Source: a virus
Strand: one strand, 5' to 3'
IMG/VR virus record: IMGVR_UViG_3300042520_002382
Location: 1-61,688 of that record
Length of the DNA stretch: 61,688 nt
In this document: in pieces, positions 1-8,555 of the stretch
How the letters are laid out: each line of letters begins with the position of its first letter
How positions within the stretch are numbered: the first letter of the stretch is position 1
Notes under the pieces: generated by a model
Database searches by the model: none
The model's input: only the letters and a program-made list of their open reading frames with translations
Told to the model about the DNA's origin: nothing
Made by a program: the position numbers and the translations under genes

Positions 1-549
1 AGACGGGCCAACCTCAGCGGGGCCGACCTCAGACGGGCCAACCTCAGCGGGGCCAACCTCAGCGAAGCCAACCTCAGCTGGGCCGACCTCAGCGGGGCCA
101 ACCTCAGCGGGGCCGACCTCAGCGGGGCCAACCTCAGCGGGGCCAACCTCAGCGGGGCCGACCTCAGACGGGCCAACCTCAGCGGGGCCGACCTCAGACG
201 GGCCAACCTCAGCTGGGCCGACCTCAGCGGGGCCAACCTCAGCGGGGCCGTTGGCATCCCCATCGCAGCCGACGCGCCCCAACGACTCAGGGCTGCCGCC
301 GCCGCGGCGCTTGCTGATGGCGCGCTAGAGATGCGCAACTGGCATACCTGTGACACCACTCATTGCCTTGGTGGCTGGTTGATTCATCAGGCCGGAGAGG
401 TAGGCCGCCTGCTGGAGGCTACGGCTGGCCCAGAGGTCGCCGGGCTGATGCTGGGGGGCACCGAGGCGCACGCCCATTTGTACGACACAAATGAAGCCGC
501 TACCGAGTGGCTGCAGTCGGTTCTGGCGCGACCTGAGGTGCAGGCATGA
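1..549 (+). CDS. Pentapeptide-repeat protein, C-terminal part (continues from the right end of the window)
   Basis: The frame is open from base 1. About 80 residues of A(D/N)Lxx pentapeptide repeats, expected to form a right-handed quadrilateral beta helix, are followed by a non-repeat tail from about residue 83. The tail contains the motif [10 protein letters not shown] and an acidic C-terminus; similar Trp/His/Cys tails follow pentapeptide repeats in other phage proteins as I recall them. The N-terminus is at 61377-61688 in the same frame. Joining the ends with removal of a 9-base overlap (AGACGGGCC) restores the five-residue period, so this is one gene cut by the contig break. Its stop overlaps the next start (ATGA). 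The role in the phage is unknown. Confidence 0.85.
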   Translation, partial: RRANLSGADLRRANLSGANLSEANLSWADLSGANLSGADLSGANLSGANLSGADLRRANLSGADLRRANLSWADLSGANLSGAVGIPIAADAPQRLRAAAAAALADGALEMRNWHTCDTTHCLGGWLIHQAGEVGRLLEATAGPEVAGLMLGGTEAHAHLYDTNEAATEWLQSVLARPEVQA

Positions 550-905
550 TTAAGCCATTGCCCCCCAAAACCCTGGCCTGGATGCGCCAGGCCGCCGCCC
601 TTGATGGCGACGCCTACTCCCAGTTGATTTTGCACATTCTGGAGCGCCTGGAGGCGCTGGAAAAGCACCCGATCCCCACCCCCGAGGCCGCCCCGACGGC
701 CGCGACTGACGGAGGGTTGGTGGAGCGGGTGACGAACGTGCTTGGGCATTACGGGGATGGGGCTGCCCGCGCCGTGATCCGCGAGGTGGCGGCGTGGTTG
801 AACGAGCGCGATACCAGTATCCAAAACGACCCGGGCTCCGCCGGCATGGAAGCGCCGTCTACTGACGACGCCATCCGGTGGCTGCGTGAGGAGGCCGACC
901 GATGA
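546..905 (+). CDS. Hypothetical protein with [12 protein letters not shown] motif
   Basis: 119 residues, start overlapping the previous stop (ATGA). The N-terminus ([17 protein letters not shown]) and the segment [20 protein letters not shown] are nearly repeated in the protein starting at 60662, so the two are paralogues. The N-terminal half looks like a short helix pair, followed by a Pro/Ala linker and a C-terminal helical part ([14 protein letters not shown]). Not recognised; it belongs to a run of small co-translated accessory genes. Confidence 0.6.
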   Translation: MIKPLPPKTLAWMRQAAALDGDAYSQLILHILERLEALEKHPIPTPEAAPTAATDGGLVERVTNVLGHYGDGAARAVIREVAAWLNERDTSIQNDPGSAGMEAPSTDDAIRWLREEADR

Positions 906-1207
906 AAACCCACACCCTCTACACCGGCACCGCCGGCACCGGCCGCCTGGTGATCACCGCAAGACCCACCGCTGCGGGCACGCCCCAGGCGCAGTGGCTG
1001 GTGCAGTTCATTCGCTGGGGCAAGAACGGAAAGATGTTGGACCAGTGCGCGGCCTGGATGCCCACGCTGGAGGCCTGGGAGCGAACCCGCTGGCACCCGA
1101 TCGGCAGCCGCCTAGTCCCGCCGGCCGTGCTGGCCGATGTTGTGGCCTGGCTGCGGGGCAGGCCAGTTGGCGAAGCTGAAGCAACCACTACCACGGAGGC
1201 ACCATGA
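902..1207 (+). CDS. Hypothetical protein
   Basis: 101 residues; the start overlaps the previous stop (ATGA) and the end overlaps the next gene by four bases. The Trp-rich central part (AWMPTLEAWERTRWHP) is followed by LVPPAVLADVVAWLRG. A similar LVPPAVLA segment occurs in the next protein, so the C-terminal halves share a module. Function unknown. Confidence 0.6.
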   Translation: MKTHTLYTGTAGTGRLVITARPTAAGTPQAQWLVQFIRWGKNGKMLDQCAAWMPTLEAWERTRWHPIGSRLVPPAVLADVVAWLRGRPVGEAEATTTTEAP

Positions 1208-1668
1208 TCGTTCCAACTGCCAACTACCCAACCTCACGCGATTATCGCCAGCTTTGGGAACTGGCCCATACTGCAGCAGTCGTCTGCATTGTTGACATGG
1301 ACCATGGCAAGCCCGACACTTGCCGAGACATAGCCAGGACGGTTCATTCCCCCGAATGGTCTCCCGAGCTTGTGCAGGTTGGATCACGCGGGATCGGTCA
1401 CGTCTGGGCTGAATCGCTGGAAGCATTTATCGCCGGATGCGAGCAGTGCAACCTGGAGTGGCTGGTGCCGCCCGCTGTTTTGGCCCAGCCGGAGGCGGTG
1501 GGGGAGGGGCCAACACCAGCCGAGATTGACGAGCTGACGCAGCAACACACCAGCGATCTAGGCGACCTTCGGATAGGAGTTGCGCCCGAGGATGTGCCCG
1601 CCCTGGTTTACGCCGCCCTCGCCCGCTGGAACCGACGCGCCGCCCCGCCAGCGCCGGAGGGGCCATGA
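1204..1668 (+). CDS. Hypothetical protein
   Basis: 154 residues, overlapping the upstream stop (ATGA). It contains the LVPPAVLA segment of its upstream neighbour, then a Pro/Glu linker and a C-terminal helix (PALVYAALARWNRR). The end PPAPEGP resembles the repeated PPAPEVGE linkers of the gene at 2072, another sign of shuffled modules here. No known fold recognised. Confidence 0.6.
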   Translation: MIVPTANYPTSRDYRQLWELAHTAAVVCIVDMDHGKPDTCRDIARTVHSPEWSPELVQVGSRGIGHVWAESLEAFIAGCEQCNLEWLVPPAVLAQPEAVGEGPTPAEIDELTQQHTSDLGDLRIGVAPEDVPALVYAALARWNRRAAPPAPEGP

Positions 1669-2075
1669 GCTGCGATTGTGACTGCGAGCAGCCTGCTGTT
1701 TACCGATCGAAGATCCAGCGTGCCAGAAAGAGCCACGCCTGCTGCGAGTGCGGCGGCCCCATCGCTCCCGGCGACTCTCACGAGTACGTCTTCGCCATCT
1801 GGGACGGCGATCCCAGCGGGGTCAGGACCTGCAGCCCTTGCCTGCAGCTGCGTGCCTGGGTCGCTGAGGTGGCCGACTGCCAGCCCTGCCACGGCGAGCT
1901 GGTTGACAGCGCCGCCGAAGAGTTGCGCAACATGACCGGCCCCCGGACCCCCGAGGTGCGCCAGCTGTGGTGGCGAGGCGCACGGTTCTATGCCCTGGCA
2001 TCCCGCCGCGTGCTGGCCGCTAAAGAGGCTAGGCGACTGCGGAAGGCCGCAACATCCCCCATACCCCAACCATGA
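1665..2075 (+). CDS. Cys-rich, probably zinc-binding small protein
   Basis: 136 residues, start overlapping the previous stop. Cysteines occur as CDCDC near the N-terminus, then CCECGGP, then CSPC and CQPC. The spacing suggests a treble-clef or zinc-ribbon fold, and the phrase HACCECGGPI followed by a second CxxC resembles small phage zinc-finger proteins. The C-terminus is basic and helical. Nucleic-acid binding is an inference only. Confidence 0.6.
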   Translation: MSCDCDCEQPAVYRSKIQRARKSHACCECGGPIAPGDSHEYVFAIWDGDPSGVRTCSPCLQLRAWVAEVADCQPCHGELVDSAAEELRNMTGPRTPEVRQLWWRGARFYALASRRVLAAKEARRLRKAATSPIPQP

Positions 2076-2812
2076 CATCCCCCTCAGTGCGCCCCGCCGC
2101 CCCACCGACCCTGCCCGCCAACTACATCGACCCTGAACACCAAGGGGAGACTCTGGAGCTGCTGCAGACTTTCTACCAGGCCTGCAACGCTGAGGGCGGG
2201 ACAGCTGATGAGATTTATCTTCGGGGCATTCGAGCGGTGCTGGCTGCTCGCCCCGCCACCCCGCCAGCGCCGGAGGTGGGGGAGCAGCAGCGCAACGCGG
2301 TGATTGAAGCCGTTACCGAGGCACTGGGTAATGCGTACGACTGCTTGCGCGTATGGGAGGCCTGGGGCGTCGGGACAATGGGCGAGGATGATTTTGAGCT
2401 GGTAGCAGAAAACGGCGAGCGCGTGGTAGAGATTGCCGATGCGGCCATTGAGGCGATGCGCCCCACCACCCCACCAGCGCCGGAGGTGGGGGAGGTTGGG
2501 GAGGTGGGGGAGGTGGGGAAGGTGGGGGAGTTGGTGGCGTGGCTGCGCAGCATTAAGAGCCTGCAGGCTCAAAGAGCCGCCACCCGGCTCTCGCAGTTCT
2601 CCGCGCCCGCCCCGGCGGTGGTGGCGGTGAGTGAGCGGCTGCCGGGGGGAGGGGATTGCGATGCGGAGGGGAGGTGTTGGGCCTTCATGCCACTGTCGGC
2701 CACGCCATTCCCGAATTGGACTCTGATCTGGAGGGGCCACATAAAGCCTTACCACAGCCACTGGCTCCCCGCCCACGCCATCCCGATGCCCCAGGCCGGG
2801 GAGGTGGAGTAA
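2072..2812 (+). CDS. Hypothetical protein with repetitive Pro/Glu/Val linker
   Basis: 246 residues, overlapping the previous stop. It has helical segments separated by two PATPPAPEVGE-type linkers, the second expanded into a GEVGEVGEVGKVGE run by a short tandem DNA repeat near 2485-2530. The C-terminal 60 residues contain a Cys/Trp motif (GDCDAEGRCWAFMP) and a Trp-rich end. The run may vary between phage isolates by slippage. Function unknown. Confidence 0.55.
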   Translation: MTSPSVRPAAPPTLPANYIDPEHQGETLELLQTFYQACNAEGGTADEIYLRGIRAVLAARPATPPAPEVGEQQRNAVIEAVTEALGNAYDCLRVWEAWGVGTMGEDDFELVAENGERVVEIADAAIEAMRPTTPPAPEVGEVGEVGEVGKVGELVAWLRSIKSLQAQRAATRLSQFSAPAPAVVAVSERLPGGGDCDAEGRCWAFMPLSATPFPNWTLIWRGHIKPYHSHWLPAHAIPMPQAGEVE

Positions 2813-3060
2813 TGTTTAGCGTTCAACAAAAGCGACAGATTGCGGATGCCGTTCAGCGCATTTTGCGTGAAACCTGCCATCCTGAACTGCCGACTGGAGA
2901 GATTAGTTTCCATTTGCATGTTGACGGCGCCGCAAACTGGTCATGGGCTGACATTCGCAACAACGGGGCGATCAGTGTTCCCACTGTCAACCCATGGAAT
3001 GAGGAGCAGGCACAGCGCTGCCCACTTTTGCCCCAGGCCGCGGAGGTGCCCCATGCCTGA
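2812..3060 (+). CDS. Hypothetical protein
   Basis: 82 residues. The ATG overlaps the previous TAA by one base (TAATG), which is why it is preferred over an in-frame start further upstream. It contains MFSVQQKRQIADAVQRIL and a predicted beta segment (EISFHLHVDGA). The end (PQAAEVPHA) overlaps the next start. Not recognised. Confidence 0.5.
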   Translation: MFSVQQKRQIADAVQRILRETCHPELPTGEISFHLHVDGAANWSWADIRNNGAISVPTVNPWNEEQAQRCPLLPQAAEVPHA

Positions 3061-3223
3061 ATGCCTCCCCTTGAGCCCCGCTGCGCAGAAGGTGCTGACC
3101 GCCGCATTCATCTACCAACCTACCCCGGCGTCAACCCCGATCCAGTTGCCGCGCTGGATATGGATTCCAGCTCGATCTGGATCTCTCCCCGGCTACTGGG
3201 CACCCTGCGCTTACACCCGATGA
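3053..3223 (+). CDS. Small hypothetical protein
   Basis: 56 residues; the start lies inside the end of the previous gene. Its first residues, MPECLP, and the segment LSPAAQKVL are shared with the next gene (MPECLP... LSPAAQAVL). It looks like a shortened relative of that gene whose middle has been lost. It may be a decaying duplicate. Confidence 0.35.
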   Translation: MPECLPLSPAAQKVLTAAFIYQPTPASTPIQLPRWIWIPARSGSLPGYWAPCAYTR

Positions 3224-3253
3224 GCACCCTCACCCCACCCCTTGAGAAATCCC

Positions 3254-3664
3254 ATGCCTGAATGCCTCCCCGACCGCCCCCTCTACATCCGCCAGCAAGG
3301 CTATCAATGGCTCGGCGCCGACCACCAGAACGGCCCCTGGCGACCGATCCCGGCGCCGCAGGCTGGGTTGCCATGGGCGACAGATGAATCGGCTGTGCAG
3401 AGCAGGGAACCGGCCTCCGTCGCTACTGAGGCTAGGCCCCTGAGCCCAGCCGCGCAGGCGGTGCTGGATGCGTTCCGCCCCACCAGTCACCACCGAAGGG
3501 CCATTGCCGCCGCCTTACGCGCTGCTGCGGATCAGGTGGTGCCGACAGAAATGGATCTGACTCCCAATTGGCCTGACCCTGGGCACTATCGACAACAGGA
3601 GCGACGGCTAACCCGCCAGCGCTTCCTCGCCCTCGCCGCCGAGCTGGAGGGATCCAATGGCTGA
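3254..3664 (+). CDS. Hypothetical protein, MPECLPDRPLYIRQ family
   Basis: 136 residues. The ATG was chosen over an in-frame TTG twelve bases upstream because the leader AAATCCCATGCCTGAAT is also found at the start at 60907. The N-terminal YIRQQGYQW motif is repeated in the frameshifted gene at 3657. The C-terminal half is helical and basic. Function unknown. Confidence 0.5.
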   Translation: MPECLPDRPLYIRQQGYQWLGADHQNGPWRPIPAPQAGLPWATDESAVQSREPASVATEARPLSPAAQAVLDAFRPTSHHRRAIAAALRAAADQVVPTEMDLTPNWPDPGHYRQQERRLTRQRFLALAAELEGSNG

Positions 3665-4149
3665 ACGCCTCCCCGACCCCCCCCTACATCCGCCAGCGCG
3701 GCGATCAATGGCAGGGTGCCGGCCACTTCTGCGCTGGCACCACCCCGGCGGCGGTCACCCATCCCCGGCTTCCGATGAACACTCACCAACCCACCGAACC
3801 CATGAACACCACCCCACCACGCGACCCGCGCCCAGCTGAATGTGCGCCGGACATAAAGGATCTGGCCTTGCGACTCGAAAGCCCATCCAACCATCAAAGG
3901 CTGTGCGCTGATGCGCGGCTGGCCGCCACTTTTCTTAGGCAGCAGCAGCACCTAATGGGGCTATGCGCTAAGGAACTGGAATTACTGGAGCAGCCCACCG
4001 AACCCATGGACAAGCCTCCAGTCACCCTTGAAAGTCTCGCCAAAGAGGTGGAAGCGCTCAAGGCGCGATATCGCAAGAATATCAATATCGCAGCAGTTGA
4101 ATCACTTGTGATTTGGCTGATAATTCTGTATCTCTTTTTGCTGCCATGA
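3657..4149 (+). pseudogene. Frameshifted gene: MAERLPD... N-terminus joined to a small membrane protein
   Basis: From the ATG at 3657 the frame reads MAERLPDPPL and then becomes nonsense. In the +1 frame the sequence continues as PYIRQRGDQWQGAGH, matching the neighbour's YIRQQGYQW, and runs on without a stop to 4149. The break is at a run of eight C (3679-3686). The rest, which alone could start at 3775, has a helix with QQQHLMGLCAKELELLEQ, a coiled-coil stretch and a C-terminal hydrophobic segment (LVIWLIILYLFLLP) likely to span the membrane. It may be a sequencing or assembly error, a real pseudogene, or frameshifting on the C run. Confidence 0.55.
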
Positions 4150-4289
4150 CTTCCGCTCCCGCATCACACCACACTGAACCCATGGACACCACCCCCCGCG
4201 ACCCGCACCTTCCGCCGCCTGAGGTTGTCGATTGGCTGCTGGAGCAGGACTGGAGCGAACGGATTTCGTCTAGGGGGCGAAACCCATAA
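4146..4289 (+). CDS. Small hypothetical protein
   Basis: 47 residues with an ATGA overlap to the preceding stop. The N-terminus (HHTEPMDTTPRDP) repeats the TEPMNTTPPRDP / TEPMDKPP phrases of the gene before it. A short helix (EVVDWLLEQDWSERI) follows. Function unknown; supported by the overlap and shared module. Confidence 0.4.
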   Translation: MTSAPASHHTEPMDTTPRDPHLPPPEVVDWLLEQDWSERISSRGRNP

Positions 4290-4331
4290 TCCCTGTCACG
4301 ATTGCCACAGCCCCCACGACCCCGAAGCTCT

Positions 4332-4694
4332 ATGACCGCCACCATCGCCCGCAACGGCCCTGATCTGATCATCACTGACCCGCCCCTGCGCCAGCCCTCC
4401 AGCAGCCGATGGGGAGTGTTCCTGTGGGTCGATCCTCTGCGCGCTCGATTTCGGTTGCTGCAGGCCGAGCCCGACGGCACGCCCGTGGTGGCCGTGGAAG
4501 CTGACGCCTCCTTGGTGGGCGGTGAATGGAGCCCCCGGCTTCCGCTCACGATCCCCACAGCCCTGGCCGCCAAGGCGTTCCAGCAGCTCCTGCAGCTCCA
4601 AGGCAGCGCCGAGGCCACCCCGCGCCAGCGCCTGGCTGCTGCCCGTGGCCGCATCAACCGCAACCGCAAGCCCCTCTACCTTCGCCGGCCATGA
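4332..4694 (+). CDS. Hypothetical protein
   Basis: 120 residues from the ATG at 4332; an in-frame TTG at 4302 is possible. Beta-rich N-terminal half (WGVFLWVDPLRARFRLLQ) and a basic helical C-terminus. Its stop overlaps the start of the dCTP deaminase gene (ATGA), so the two are probably co-translated. Not recognised. Confidence 0.5.
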   Translation: MTATIARNGPDLIITDPPLRQPSSSRWGVFLWVDPLRARFRLLQAEPDGTPVVAVEADASLVGGEWSPRLPLTIPTALAAKAFQQLLQLQGSAEATPRQRLAAARGRINRNRKPLYLRRP

Positions 4695-5341
4695 CCACGC
4701 ACAGCCTTGCCCCCGCCGGCCCCATCCCTGACTGGCGGATCAGGGCCCTTGCCATGAGGGCGGGCATGATCAGCCCATTTAAGCCGGGGAAGGTGCGCTC
4801 AGTTGCGGAGCAAGAACTGGATGTGCCCGAAACCAATCGCTACAGCACCTTCCAGCGCCCAGCAATCAGCTACGGCACCAGCTCCTACGGGTATGACCTC
4901 ACCCTTTCGCCTAATGAATTTAGGATCTTTTGCCACGTCCCTGGCCTGATTGTCAACCCCAAACGGTTCGATGATCGCTGCCTGGTTCCGGCAGAGCTGC
5001 ACCACGATCGAGACGGATCCTATTTCATCCTCCCCGCTCACACTTATGCTCTAGGGGTAGTGATCGAGCGCCTCAAACTTCCGCCCAACGTCACCGCGCA
5101 ATTCATCGGCAAAAGCACCTACGCCCGCTGTGGCGTCATCGTCAACCTCACCCCCGGTGAAGCTGGCTGGGAGGGATACCTGACCTTAGAGATGAGCAAC
5201 AGCAGCGGCGCCGACTGCCGCATCTACGCCAATGAGGGCATCTGTCAGGCCCTGTTTTACGAAGGGGTGCCCTGTGATCGGCCCTATGGGGATGGGAAAT
5301 ATCAGGGGCAGGCGGCAGGGATGGCATTGGCGAGAGTTTGA
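4691..5341 (+). CDS. dcd: dCTP deaminase
   Basis: 216 residues, the usual size for Dcd, with the start overlapping the upstream stop. It converts dCTP to dUTP in the cytosol, feeding dTTP synthesis. The diagnostic block GKSTYARCGVIVNLTPGEAG, followed by WEGYLTLEMSN, contains the Ser/Arg nucleotide-binding residues and the catalytic Glu of the dCTP deaminase/dUTPase trimer family. The N-terminal block SYGYDLTL and the C-terminal QALFYEG also match. A phage copy presumably helps nucleotide supply during replication. No thymidylate synthase is seen nearby. Confidence 0.9.
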   Translation: MTTHSLAPAGPIPDWRIRALAMRAGMISPFKPGKVRSVAEQELDVPETNRYSTFQRPAISYGTSSYGYDLTLSPNEFRIFCHVPGLIVNPKRFDDRCLVPAELHHDRDGSYFILPAHTYALGVVIERLKLPPNVTAQFIGKSTYARCGVIVNLTPGEAGWEGYLTLEMSNSSGADCRIYANEGICQALFYEGVPCDRPYGDGKYQGQAAGMALARV

Positions 5342-5397
5342 TCATACTGATACTTAATGCTCTGCCCCTTTATCACCACCACCACCGATGACCGACC

Positions 5398-5802
5398 ATG
5401 CTTGACGCCAACACCCCCGCCTTCCGCCAGCAGTACCCCAACGGCGCCACTGTCTACGACCGCACGGGCCGCAGGATCAGCGGCGTGGTGGCCTGCAACC
5501 CAGAGACGGGGGAGGTGATCCGCCACGGCAAGAGCCGCATCGTGGGCGCAATCTTGCGAATGGCCAGGGGCCGCCAGCAGCGCTGGGACCTTCCGGCTGA
5601 GTTCTGGCGCCACGGCTTCTGGCCCGCGCCGCTGACGATCAGGGCGAACACGCCACCTCCACCTAAGCACCCGATGTGCCGGTGCGTCCTGGAAGTGCTA
5701 CCAGATGATACCATCACAGTGATAGGAATTAACGGCCCCAATGAACACCTCAACGGCTCCTATACGGTGACTTCAGTGAGCCACAACACTATCACCCCCT
5801 AG
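5398..5802 (+). CDS. Hypothetical protein
   Basis: 134 residues, starting 56 bases after dcd. The middle is basic (GRQQRWDLPAEFWRHGFW). The C-terminal beta segment (NGSYTVTSVSHNTIT) resembles the NG(T/S)F(T/V) and S-TTFT strands of the small beta domain found in the tail tube (22168) and the protein at 40888. Function unknown; the position before terminase could suggest a virion or packaging role. Confidence 0.5.
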   Translation: MLDANTPAFRQQYPNGATVYDRTGRRISGVVACNPETGEVIRHGKSRIVGAILRMARGRQQRWDLPAEFWRHGFWPAPLTIRANTPPPPKHPMCRCVLEVLPDDTITVIGINGPNEHLNGSYTVTSVSHNTITP

Positions 5803-5812
5803 CTGCTGAACC

Positions 5813-5977
5813 ATGACCGAAACAATGACAACAGCACTCCTCTGGGCGATGGCTGTTTTAGGGGCCTGGAATGGGATTAACATGATCGGGCGCATCTATT
5901 ACAGAGCCCCGTGGTGGCCGTATTCGTGGCATGTTTTCAGCGGGGCATGGGCCGCGTTGATTCTGTTAACACGCTGA
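5813..5977 (+). CDS. Small membrane protein
   Basis: 54 residues: two hydrophobic stretches (TALLWAMAVLGAWNGI and HVFSGAWAALILL) flank a Tyr/Arg/Trp-rich middle. It begins 11 bases after the previous stop and ends 27 bases before terminase. Probably a small inner-membrane protein; no function can be assigned. Confidence 0.45.
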   Translation: MTETMTTALLWAMAVLGAWNGINMIGRIYYRAPWWPYSWHVFSGAWAALILLTR

Positions 5978-6004
5978 AGCTAACCCTCCGCCCATCACCC
6001 CCTG

Positions 6005-7552
6005 ATGCCCCTGAACCTCCTCCACCACGGCGCCGCGCACGCCTACCGGGGCTTCCCCGCCTGGCAGGAGGTGCAGTCGGCACGGGCGGCAGAGGGGGCC
6101 ATCCCGGCGGCAGTGGAGCCCTACACCAAGAGCTTTCGCGAGTACATCGCCGACGCCTACCCGCGGTTTCCCTTCACGCGCCACACCCTGCGGCTGATTG
6201 ATCTGGCGCAGCGGGTGGCCGATGGCGACCTGAGGCGCCTGATGGTAGAGCTGCCCCCCAGGCACTGGAAATCCACGATCTTCAGCCGATTCCTGCCGGG
6301 CTACTGCCTGCGGCGGTTCCCCGATCGCTCCGGCGGTATCTGCTGCCAGTCTCAAGACCTGGCGGTGGGCTTCAGCGAGGCCGCCCGCGATTACTTCGCC
6401 ACCAGCGGTGGCGTACTGAGCGCCAGCAAGGCCGGCAAGGAGGAGTGGGCCACGGCCGATGGGATCGGCTCGATCTGGACCGCAGGCATCGGCAAGGGCA
6501 CCGGCAAGCCCGGCCACTGGTTGTTCATTGATGACCCGATCAAGGGCCGCGAAGAGGCCGAGAGCGCCGCGTTCCGCCGGCAGGTTCACAACTGGTGGGA
6601 TTCGGTGCTCTCCACCCGTGAGGAGCCCAACAACAGCGTGGTGGTGGTTCACACGCGCTGGCACGAGGCCGACCTGATCGGCTACCTGCTCAGCAAGAAC
6701 CTGGAGCTGGAGAAGGAGGGCCTGGAGGACGACTGCGAGCGCTGGCACGTGGTCAGCCTCCCGATCGAGGCGGTGCCGGCCAACGACATCAAGCCTTTGC
6801 CGGCCACAGTCACCCGCGAGGCCGATAACCGGCAGCCGGGGGAGGCGCTGGATCCTGAGCGCTTCAACGAGCGGTGGATCAAGCGCAAGCGGGCCAACAT
6901 CCCCGACCGGGACTGGGAATCGATCTACCAGCAGCGCCCGAGCGCTGGCAAGGGCACGGTGTTTTTCTTGGATCGGATGCGGTTCTACGGCTGCCCGGCT
7001 TGGCCAGGCCAGGCAGGCGATCCCGATCTGCCTGCAGGCTTCATCCGCAAGATCCTGTCAGTAGATGCCACTTTTGACGACACCGCCGGCAGTGACATGG
7101 TGGCGATGACGCTATGGGGCCAAAGCCCGCAAGGTGCCTGGCTCTTGGACTTGGTGGATGAACGCCTCGACTTCCCGGCCACCGTGAGCATGATCCGCTC
7201 CATGCACCTACGGCACAGGTTTGGGCAGTTGGTGATCGAGAAAAAGGCCAACGGCGCTGCGGTGATCAAGACCCTCACGCAGGCCGCCCACGGCTATGAG
7301 GTGGTGGCCGCCGGAGTGGGTGACATGGGCGGCAAGGAATCCCGCGCCAATGCCGCCAGCGTGGAGTTCAACAACGGGAGAGTCTTCCTGCCTCGCTCTG
7401 CCCCCTGGAGCAACAAGGTCCGGGATCAGCTTGTGCAGTTCCCCGCGGCACCCTTCGATGACATCGTGGACAGCACGAGTCAGCTCCTGATCTTCCTCTC
7501 CGGCTCCGGCCCCATCAGCTTTGGCACCGTCAGCTATGGCCATGGCGCCTGA
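6005..7552 (+). CDS. terL: Terminase large subunit
   Basis: 515 residues. It is the ATPase and nuclease of the DNA-packaging motor, docking on the portal. The ATPase has a Walker A-like loop ELPPRHWKST at residues 82-91 and Walker B HWLFIDD at about 171-177. The C-terminal RNase-H-like nuclease starts near residue 350 with SVDATFDD, followed by a conserved Glu (VIEKKANG) and a final acidic pair (FDDIVDSTSQLL). Unlike typical phages, no small-subunit gene lies just before it; the likely partner is at 59485, about 8 kb upstream across the contig ends. It overlaps the sigma-like gene that follows. Confidence 0.92.
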   Translation: MPLNLLHHGAAHAYRGFPAWQEVQSARAAEGAIPAAVEPYTKSFREYIADAYPRFPFTRHTLRLIDLAQRVADGDLRRLMVELPPRHWKSTIFSRFLPGYCLRRFPDRSGGICCQSQDLAVGFSEAARDYFATSGGVLSASKAGKEEWATADGIGSIWTAGIGKGTGKPGHWLFIDDPIKGREEAESAAFRRQVHNWWDSVLSTREEPNNSVVVVHTRWHEADLIGYLLSKNLELEKEGLEDDCERWHVVSLPIEAVPANDIKPLPATVTREADNRQPGEALDPERFNERWIKRKRANIPDRDWESIYQQRPSAGKGTVFFLDRMRFYGCPAWPGQAGDPDLPAGFIRKILSVDATFDDTAGSDMVAMTLWGQSPQGAWLLDLVDERLDFPATVSMIRSMHLRHRFGQLVIEKKANGAAVIKTLTQAAHGYEVVAAGVGDMGGKESRANAASVEFNNGRVFLPRSAPWSNKVRDQLVQFPAAPFDDIVDSTSQLLIFLSGSGPISFGTVSYGHGA

Positions 7553-8555
7553 CCACCCGGCCAAGGCCCCAGGCGGCGCCAAGAACGGGGGTGGCGGATG
7601 GGGCGATAATGGCAGCGAAAGCGGGCCTATCTTGCCGGTGATGGCTACCACACCTCGGGCCCGCCAAAAGGTCGGCCGCCTGAGCAACAGCGAATATCGC
7701 GCCGAGGCCGGCCCGTGTCCTGATCTGGATCGGCTGGGGAGCTTTCCGCCGCCTACGGCAACGTCCGAGCAGTTGGCCATTGACAACCTGAAGCTCGCCA
7801 CGGCCATGGCCAACCGGCTGGCGCGGCGAACGCAGATGCCGTTTGACGACCTGCACATGGTCGCGGTCCGGGGGCTGCTAAACGGCTGCCGCCGGTACGA
7901 CCCCTCCACGGGCAACAAGCTCTCAACCTGCGTGGTGCCCTTCATCCGCGGCGCCATGGCCCAGTGGCTGCGGGACAAGGGCCACAGCAGCGGCGTGAAG
8001 TTCCCCGATCGCTGGCGCGACAAGGCCCCGGTGGTGCGGCGCATGGTGGCCGATGGCGCCACCCTCTCGGCCGTGGTGGAGGCCACCGGGCTGGAGGCGG
8101 CAGAGGTTGGGGAGATCCTGGAGGCCCAAGGCGCCACCCGCAGCCTGGATCACGAGAGCTATCAGGCTGAGCGCGAGGGCCGCCACGACTACGAACCCGA
8201 CCCATGGGATGAAATCGAGGCCTGCGACGAGTTGAATGACGCCCTGCGGGTCGCCGACGAGGCCCATGCCGCCCTGCGGTGGGCGGATCGGCTGATGCTG
8301 GAGCGGGCCTGGGAGATAATGCCCCGGCGGCAGTTGGCCCGGATGCCCCATGGGCAGTTCCTGCGGCATGCCGAGGGCATCCTCCGCGGGGAACGCCTGA
8401 GGCCTCACGAGGAGCGGGAGCCGCCGTCCCTGATGGTGCCCGTGGCCGGCGCCACGGACGGGGCCCGCAGGCGCGTCACGGAGCCTCGGGAGATCCTGCA
8501 GGCGGCGGAGCAGTTGGGGTTGTTCGATGCCTGTCGTGATGGGGGCCAGCCGTGA
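7536..8555 (+). CDS. Sigma-70-family-like transcription factor
   Basis: 339 residues from the ATG at 7536, overlapping the terminase end; starts at 7542 or 7641 are also possible. Residues about 80-150 match sigma region 2: NLKLATAMANRLARR, then FDDLHMVAVRGLLNGCRRYD, then STCVVPFIRGAMAQWLRDKG, which corresponds to the core-binding and -10 recognition helices. The following segment (VADGATLSAVVEATGLEAAE) looks like region 3. A normal region 4 (-35 recognition) is not recognisable; the C-terminal 120 residues are divergent. I infer that it directs host RNA polymerase to the GGGAAAACT sites, the first of which lies 226 bases after its stop. Confidence 0.72.
   Translation: MAMAPDHPAKAPGGAKNGGGGWGDNGSESGPILPVMATTPRARQKVGRLSNSEYRAEAGPCPDLDRLGSFPPPTATSEQLAIDNLKLATAMANRLARRTQMPFDDLHMVAVRGLLNGCRRYDPSTGNKLSTCVVPFIRGAMAQWLRDKGHSSGVKFPDRWRDKAPVVRRMVADGATLSAVVEATGLEAAEVGEILEAQGATRSLDHESYQAEREGRHDYEPDPWDEIEACDELNDALRVADEAHAALRWADRLMLERAWEIMPRRQLARMPHGQFLRHAEGILRGERLRPHEEREPPSLMVPVAGATDGARRRVTEPREILQAAEQLGLFDACRDGGQP

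Noticed and set aside
1-250. GGGGCCAACCTCAGC-type repeat as a non-coding satellite
   Set aside because: It is in frame and encodes regular A(D/N)Lxx pentapeptides.
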